Source: Limosilactobacillus antri DSM 16041 (GTDB taxonomy: Bacteria; Bacillota; Bacilli; Lactobacillales; Lactobacillaceae). Taken from it: a stretch of 16,540 nt of DNA. A model generated the notes under the pieces. That model was not told the origin of the DNA. It made no database searches and worked only from the letters and a program-made list of their open reading frames with translations. Of the stretch, positions 13,830 through 16,540 are shown one piece after another. The position numbers and the translations under genes are program-made. Positions within the stretch are counted from its first letter, which is position 1, and every line of letters begins with the position of its first letter. The stretch lies in contig NZ_GG700732.1 of the NCBI RefSeq assembly GCF_000160835.1, positions 619,762 through 636,301 of the forward strand, written 5' to 3'.

Positions 13830-14204
13830 CTAGTTATTTTCGTTAGATTGCGGCATGATTTCACTATACAGGTCTTGAATCGGGCTGGTAATCGTCTTGT
13901 TCAGCTGTTGCAGCATCTGGTCGATTTGCCGTTCCTGGTTCATCAAGTTTTGCACCGCCTGCTTGCCGCTGATTTCCTTAGCCAGGGTCTGGATTGCCTT
14001 GATCTCATCTTCGCTTGGCTGCTGGCCCTTCATTTGCTTTTGCTGGGCTTCAGCCTGCATTTGTTGGAACTTCTTGAAGGATTCGAAGGCTTCACTGTCC
14101 GCCTTCAATTCGTCCAAGGCCTTCTTTAAGCCCTGGTATTCTTGCGTTTCCACTAATTGCCGGCTCATGTCATTGGCCGTGTCATAAATATTTACAACCA
14201 TCAT
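13830..14204 (-). CDS. yheA: YheA-like protein, YlbF/YmcA family (UPF0342)
   Basis: This 124-aa, almost wholly helical protein is rich in Q, K and E, with the family pattern NIYDTANDMSRQL (5-17), AFESFKKFQQMQ (39-50) and a C-terminal helix bundle ending QDLYSEIM. Its relatives YlbF and YmcA are part of the Bacillus RNase Y specificity complex, but YheA itself has no established activity. Two consecutive ATG codons (14204 and 14201) are both possible starts; AAGGAG lies six or nine bases upstream. Its own promoter precedes it. In Bacillus the gene is also near yhaO-yhaN, so context supports the assignment. Confidence 0.9.
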   Translation of the reverse strand: MMVVNIYDTANDMSRQLVETQEYQGLKKALDELKADSEAFESFKKFQQMQAEAQQKQMKGQQPSEDEIKAIQTLAKEISGKQAVQNLMNQERQIDQMLQQLNKTITSPIQDLYSEIMPQSNENN

Positions 14205-14234
14205 CGATAACTCCTTTTCGGTTCATTACTATAA

Positions 14235-14263
14235 ATTGTATCATGTTTTGCCTGGTGGTGAAA
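14235..14263 (-). promoter_or_regulatory. Promoter of yheA-yhaO-yhaN
   Basis: On the minus strand TTTCAC (14263-14258) and TACAAT (14240-14235) are exactly 17 bases apart, and the -10 is preceded by TGA, an extended -10. It is the best-formed promoter in the window. It starts immediately downstream of the pbp stop codon, with no clear terminator between, so read-through from pbp is also possible. Confidence 0.6.
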
Positions 14264-14270
14264 CGGCCGC

Positions 14271-16430
14271 CTAAAAGAGGGCTTTGACGTTGTCCCAGAA
14301 CTGGCTGGCCTTGTCGCCAATGTTATTGACCGACTGGTTAAAGCGGTTGAGGACATCATGATCGCCACTGAAGAAGGACTTCCAGCCCCCTGTGTTTTTA
14401 ACCCGCTTGTTAGCCCGGGTCTGGGCGTCCTGGACCGTAAACTTGGTTCCCGGCGTGTTCTCCAAAATGCCAGTCATCTCATTTTTAAAGAGGCCGTTGA
14501 TGTTACGCTCCGAAATATCGTCCAAAACGTGGTTAGAGTTGGTATCGTCGTAGCCTTCCCAGGTGGCGACCACCACGTCAGGCGTGTAGCCGACGATCCA
14601 CTTATCGCGGTCATTGGACTCGTCACCTTTGACCCCGGAATTAGTCGTCCCGGTCTTTCCGGCCAGGGTATAGCCCGCCGGCTTGGCGCTCTCCCCGGTG
14701 CCGTGCTCGTACACCCCAATCAGCATACTGGTCATTTCCCGGGCAGTCTTGCTGGAGACGACGTGCTTAACCTTGGAGCCCTTATTCTGGGCAACGACCT
14801 TCCCCGAGGCGTCAACGATCTTAGTGATGTAGTACGGGGTCGGCATCTGCCCGTCATTGTCAAAGGCTGCGTAGGCCCGGGCAATCTGCTGGGGCGAGAC
14901 CCCCTTAGTCATCCCACCGAGGGCCAGGGCCAGGTTCTTATCGCCCTTTTCCACCGGCAGGCCGAATTTTTCGGCCATCTTATAGCCCTGGTTGACCCCG
15001 ATCTTGTTGAGCAGCCAAACCGCTGGGGCGTTTAAACTCTCATATAGGGCCTTGTACATCGGCACCTTGCCGCTATAAGTATCATCGTAGTTCTTTGGCG
15101 TGTAGTTGTTGGTCCCGTACGACTGCTTCTTATCCTGGAGTTCCGAATCGTAGAAATAGCCGTGTTCTAAGGCGGGCGCGTAGACCACGATTGGTTTGAT
15201 CGTCGACCCCGGCTGCCGCCGCATCTGGGTCGCCCGGTTGAAGCCCCGGAAGACGTGCTTGCCACGGCCACCCACGACTGCGGTCACACCCCCGGTCTTC
15301 GGGTTCATTGCGATTGACGCTGACTGCACCATCGTCCCATCGGCAGAATTATCAGGAAAATTATTGTCATTATCGTAGGTATCCTGCATCGAGCGCTGCT
15401 GGTCCTGGTCCAGGGTCGTGTAGATCTTATAGCCATCATTCATGATCGACTTTTCAGAAATGTTGTACTGGCTGGCCGCCTCGGAAATCACCGCGTCAAA
15501 GAAGTAGGGGTACTTGTAGCTGTCGTTAGCCACGTAGCCGCTGTTAATCCCCAACGGTGTCTTCTTGTAGGCGGTCGCGGCGGACTGGCTGAGCTTCTTA
15601 TTTTCAACCATCAGTTGCAGGACCATGTTCCGTCGGGCCCGGGTCGCGTCTGGGTGGTCGATCGGGTCGTAAATTCCCGGTGAAGTCAGCATCCCCGCCA
15701 GGGTGGCCGCCTGGGGAACCGTCAGCTGGCTGGCGTTGACGTCAAAGTACCGCCGGGCCGCGTCCTGGACTCCCCAGACCCCGTGGCCGAAGTAGGCGTT
15801 GTTGAGGTACATCGTCAGGATTTCGTTCTTGGGATACTGGTTCTCGACTTCGACCGCGATAAAGATTTCCCGGGCCTTTCGTGAGAAGGTCTGCTGTTGG
15901 GTCAAGAAGGCGTTCTTAACCAGTTGCTGGGTCAGGGTACTCCCCCCGCCAGAGATGTAGTCGCGGTGGAGAAGCTTATTTTTGACCAGCAGGAAGGCCG
16001 CCCGGCTCAAACCCTTGACCGAAAAGCCGTGCTCGTGGTAAAAGTTCCGGTCCTCAGTCGACAGCACCGCGTCAGGAACACTCGAGGAGATATTGTTAAG
16101 CTTCACGTAGGTTCCCTTTTGCGAGTACAGGCTCCCCGCCGACTGCTTTTTATTATCGTAAATCATTGTCGGGCGGGATAAACGATTCTGCAGGTTCTTG
16201 ACGTCCGAAGTCTTCGCTACAAAGGTCAAGTGGATGCTCATCAGCAGAAAGAGGCTGAGAAACACGACTATTAACCAGCGAGTCAGCTGGTAGCGGTGCC
16301 AAACTTGCTTGAGTTTTTTCTTAAAGCGCCGCCAAACGTCTTGCAAAAACGCCAGCAGCTGTTTGCCCACTTTCTTTAACCAGGCGACCAGCCGGTCCTT
16401 GGTAGAATTTGTTTGTGGCTCACGTTTCAT
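14271..16430 (-). CDS. Class A (bifunctional) penicillin-binding protein, PBP1A/2A type
   Basis: This 719-aa enzyme polymerises lipid II into glycan strands and cross-links the peptides outside the membrane. A basic cytoplasmic tail of about 50 residues precedes one transmembrane helix (about 52-70). The glycosyltransferase domain shows the catalytic glutamate in STEDRNFYHEHG (124-135, E126), GGGSTLTQQLVKN (161-173), REIFIAVEVE (187-196) and YLNNAYFGHG (208-217). The transpeptidase domain has STIK (S409, K412), SLN (465-467) and KTGTT (592-596). All catalytic residues are intact. The C-terminal tail (about 655-719) is short and polar, with no PASTA or fibronectin domain. ATG start with GGAG upstream. 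Which PBP paralogue (PBP1A, 1B or 2A) cannot be settled from sequence alone. Confidence 0.95.
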   Translation of the reverse strand: MKREPQTNSTKDRLVAWLKKVGKQLLAFLQDVWRRFKKKLKQVWHRYQLTRWLIVVFLSLFLLMSIHLTFVAKTSDVKNLQNRLSRPTMIYDNKKQSAGSLYSQKGTYVKLNNISSSVPDAVLSTEDRNFYHEHGFSVKGLSRAAFLLVKNKLLHRDYISGGGSTLTQQLVKNAFLTQQQTFSRKAREIFIAVEVENQYPKNEILTMYLNNAYFGHGVWGVQDAARRYFDVNASQLTVPQAATLAGMLTSPGIYDPIDHPDATRARRNMVLQLMVENKKLSQSAATAYKKTPLGINSGYVANDSYKYPYFFDAVISEAASQYNISEKSIMNDGYKIYTTLDQDQQRSMQDTYDNDNNFPDNSADGTMVQSASIAMNPKTGGVTAVVGGRGKHVFRGFNRATQMRRQPGSTIKPIVVYAPALEHGYFYDSELQDKKQSYGTNNYTPKNYDDTYSGKVPMYKALYESLNAPAVWLLNKIGVNQGYKMAEKFGLPVEKGDKNLALALGGMTKGVSPQQIARAYAAFDNDGQMPTPYYITKIVDASGKVVAQNKGSKVKHVVSSKTAREMTSMLIGVYEHGTGESAKPAGYTLAGKTGTTNSGVKGDESNDRDKWIVGYTPDVVVATWEGYDDTNSNHVLDDISERNINGLFKNEMTGILENTPGTKFTVQDAQTRANKRVKNTGGWKSFFSGDHDVLNRFNQSVNNIGDKASQFWDNVKALF

Positions 16431-16451
16431 TTTCTCTCTCCATTATCCGTT

Positions 16452-16476
16452 CATTTTAGAATGCAAACCATTTTAG
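16452..16476. repeat. Direct repeat CATTTTAG x2 in the PBP promoter region
   Basis: CATTTTAG occurs at 16452-16459 and again at 16469-16476, a 17-base period. One copy includes the -10 element and the other lies in the early transcribed leader. It could be a regulator site, a duplicated -10, or chance in A/T-rich sequence. Confidence 0.4.
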
Positions 16477-16478
16477 CA
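16470..16478 (-). promoter_or_regulatory. Extended -10 promoter of the PBP gene
   Basis: On the minus strand TGCTAAAAT gives TAAAAT with an upstream TGn, about 40 bases before the PBP start codon. The -35 is unclear. A second CTAAAATG lies 17 bases downstream. Confidence 0.45.
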
Positions 16479-16540
16479 CACTTTCCACCGCTTGCCGCAC
16501 TTTCAGCGATTTTTTTAGCAAGGCTTAACAAGTATATATA

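Noticed and set aside
13018..13833. Long plus-strand open frame opposite yhaO (271 codons)
   Set aside because: It mirrors the yhaO coding strand, has no ribosome site or recognisable domain, and its composition fits an antisense shadow of a GC-rich gene.
1..16540. Mobile element, toxin-antitoxin, phage-defence system or CRISPR array
   Set aside because: No transposase, integrase, terminal repeats, spaced repeats or defence-type genes seen; YhaO/YhaN are the widespread core SbcCD-like pair, not a defence island.

Overview
The window looks like chromosomal core sequence from a GC-rich member of the Lactobacillaceae, most likely Limosilactobacillus or a close relative. The evidence is the low-GC-Firmicute gene neighbourhoods (ytpP-ytpR-murC, ecsA-ecsB, hit, prsA, yheA-yhaO-yhaN and a class A PBP), strong AGGAGG-type ribosome sites, TTG starts and a fairly GC-rich coding bias. 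This genus assignment is inference from gene content, not from a database search. I see no rRNA, tRNA, insertion sequence, prophage, CRISPR array or replication origin.

Layout, left to right. (1) 12-3338, minus strand: a Bax-inhibitor-1-like membrane protein, murC, ytpR (tRNA-binding domain protein) and a thioredoxin-like ytpP. Tandem terminators follow ytpP, and ytpR-murC has its own possible promoter. (2) 3479-5449: a small membrane-anchored plus-strand protein, then an HxlR-type regulator (minus) divergent from an MDR-family quinone/alcohol oxidoreductase (plus). Palindromes lie in the shared intergenic region and strong bidirectional terminators flank the block. This is the most accessory-looking part of the window. 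(3) 5510-8101, minus: ecsA-ecsB-trmB, a tightly packed operon of ABC transporter plus tRNA m7G46 methyltransferase. (4) 8215-8876, plus: a HIT-family nucleotide-binding protein with a translationally coupled 75-aa protein. (5) 8922-9878, minus: PrsA foldase lipoprotein. (6) 10029-14204, minus: yheA-yhaO-yhaN, a YlbF-family protein followed by an Mre11/Rad50-like (SbcD/SbcC-like) pair. (7) 14271-16430, minus: a bifunctional penicillin-binding protein.

A shared theme is cell-envelope building and secretion: MurC makes a peptidoglycan precursor, the PBP polymerises and cross-links it, PrsA folds exported proteins, and EcsAB is linked in Bacillus to secretion and intramembrane proteolysis. The rest is housekeeping (TrmB, YtpR, YtpP, HIT) plus DNA end processing (YhaO/YhaN). 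I do not see a clearly new system. The best leads are the cysteine-rich HxlR regulator and its palindromes, a membrane hairpin inside the Rad50-like YhaN, a PrsA that has lost its parvulin active-site histidines, and several structured intergenic RNAs.
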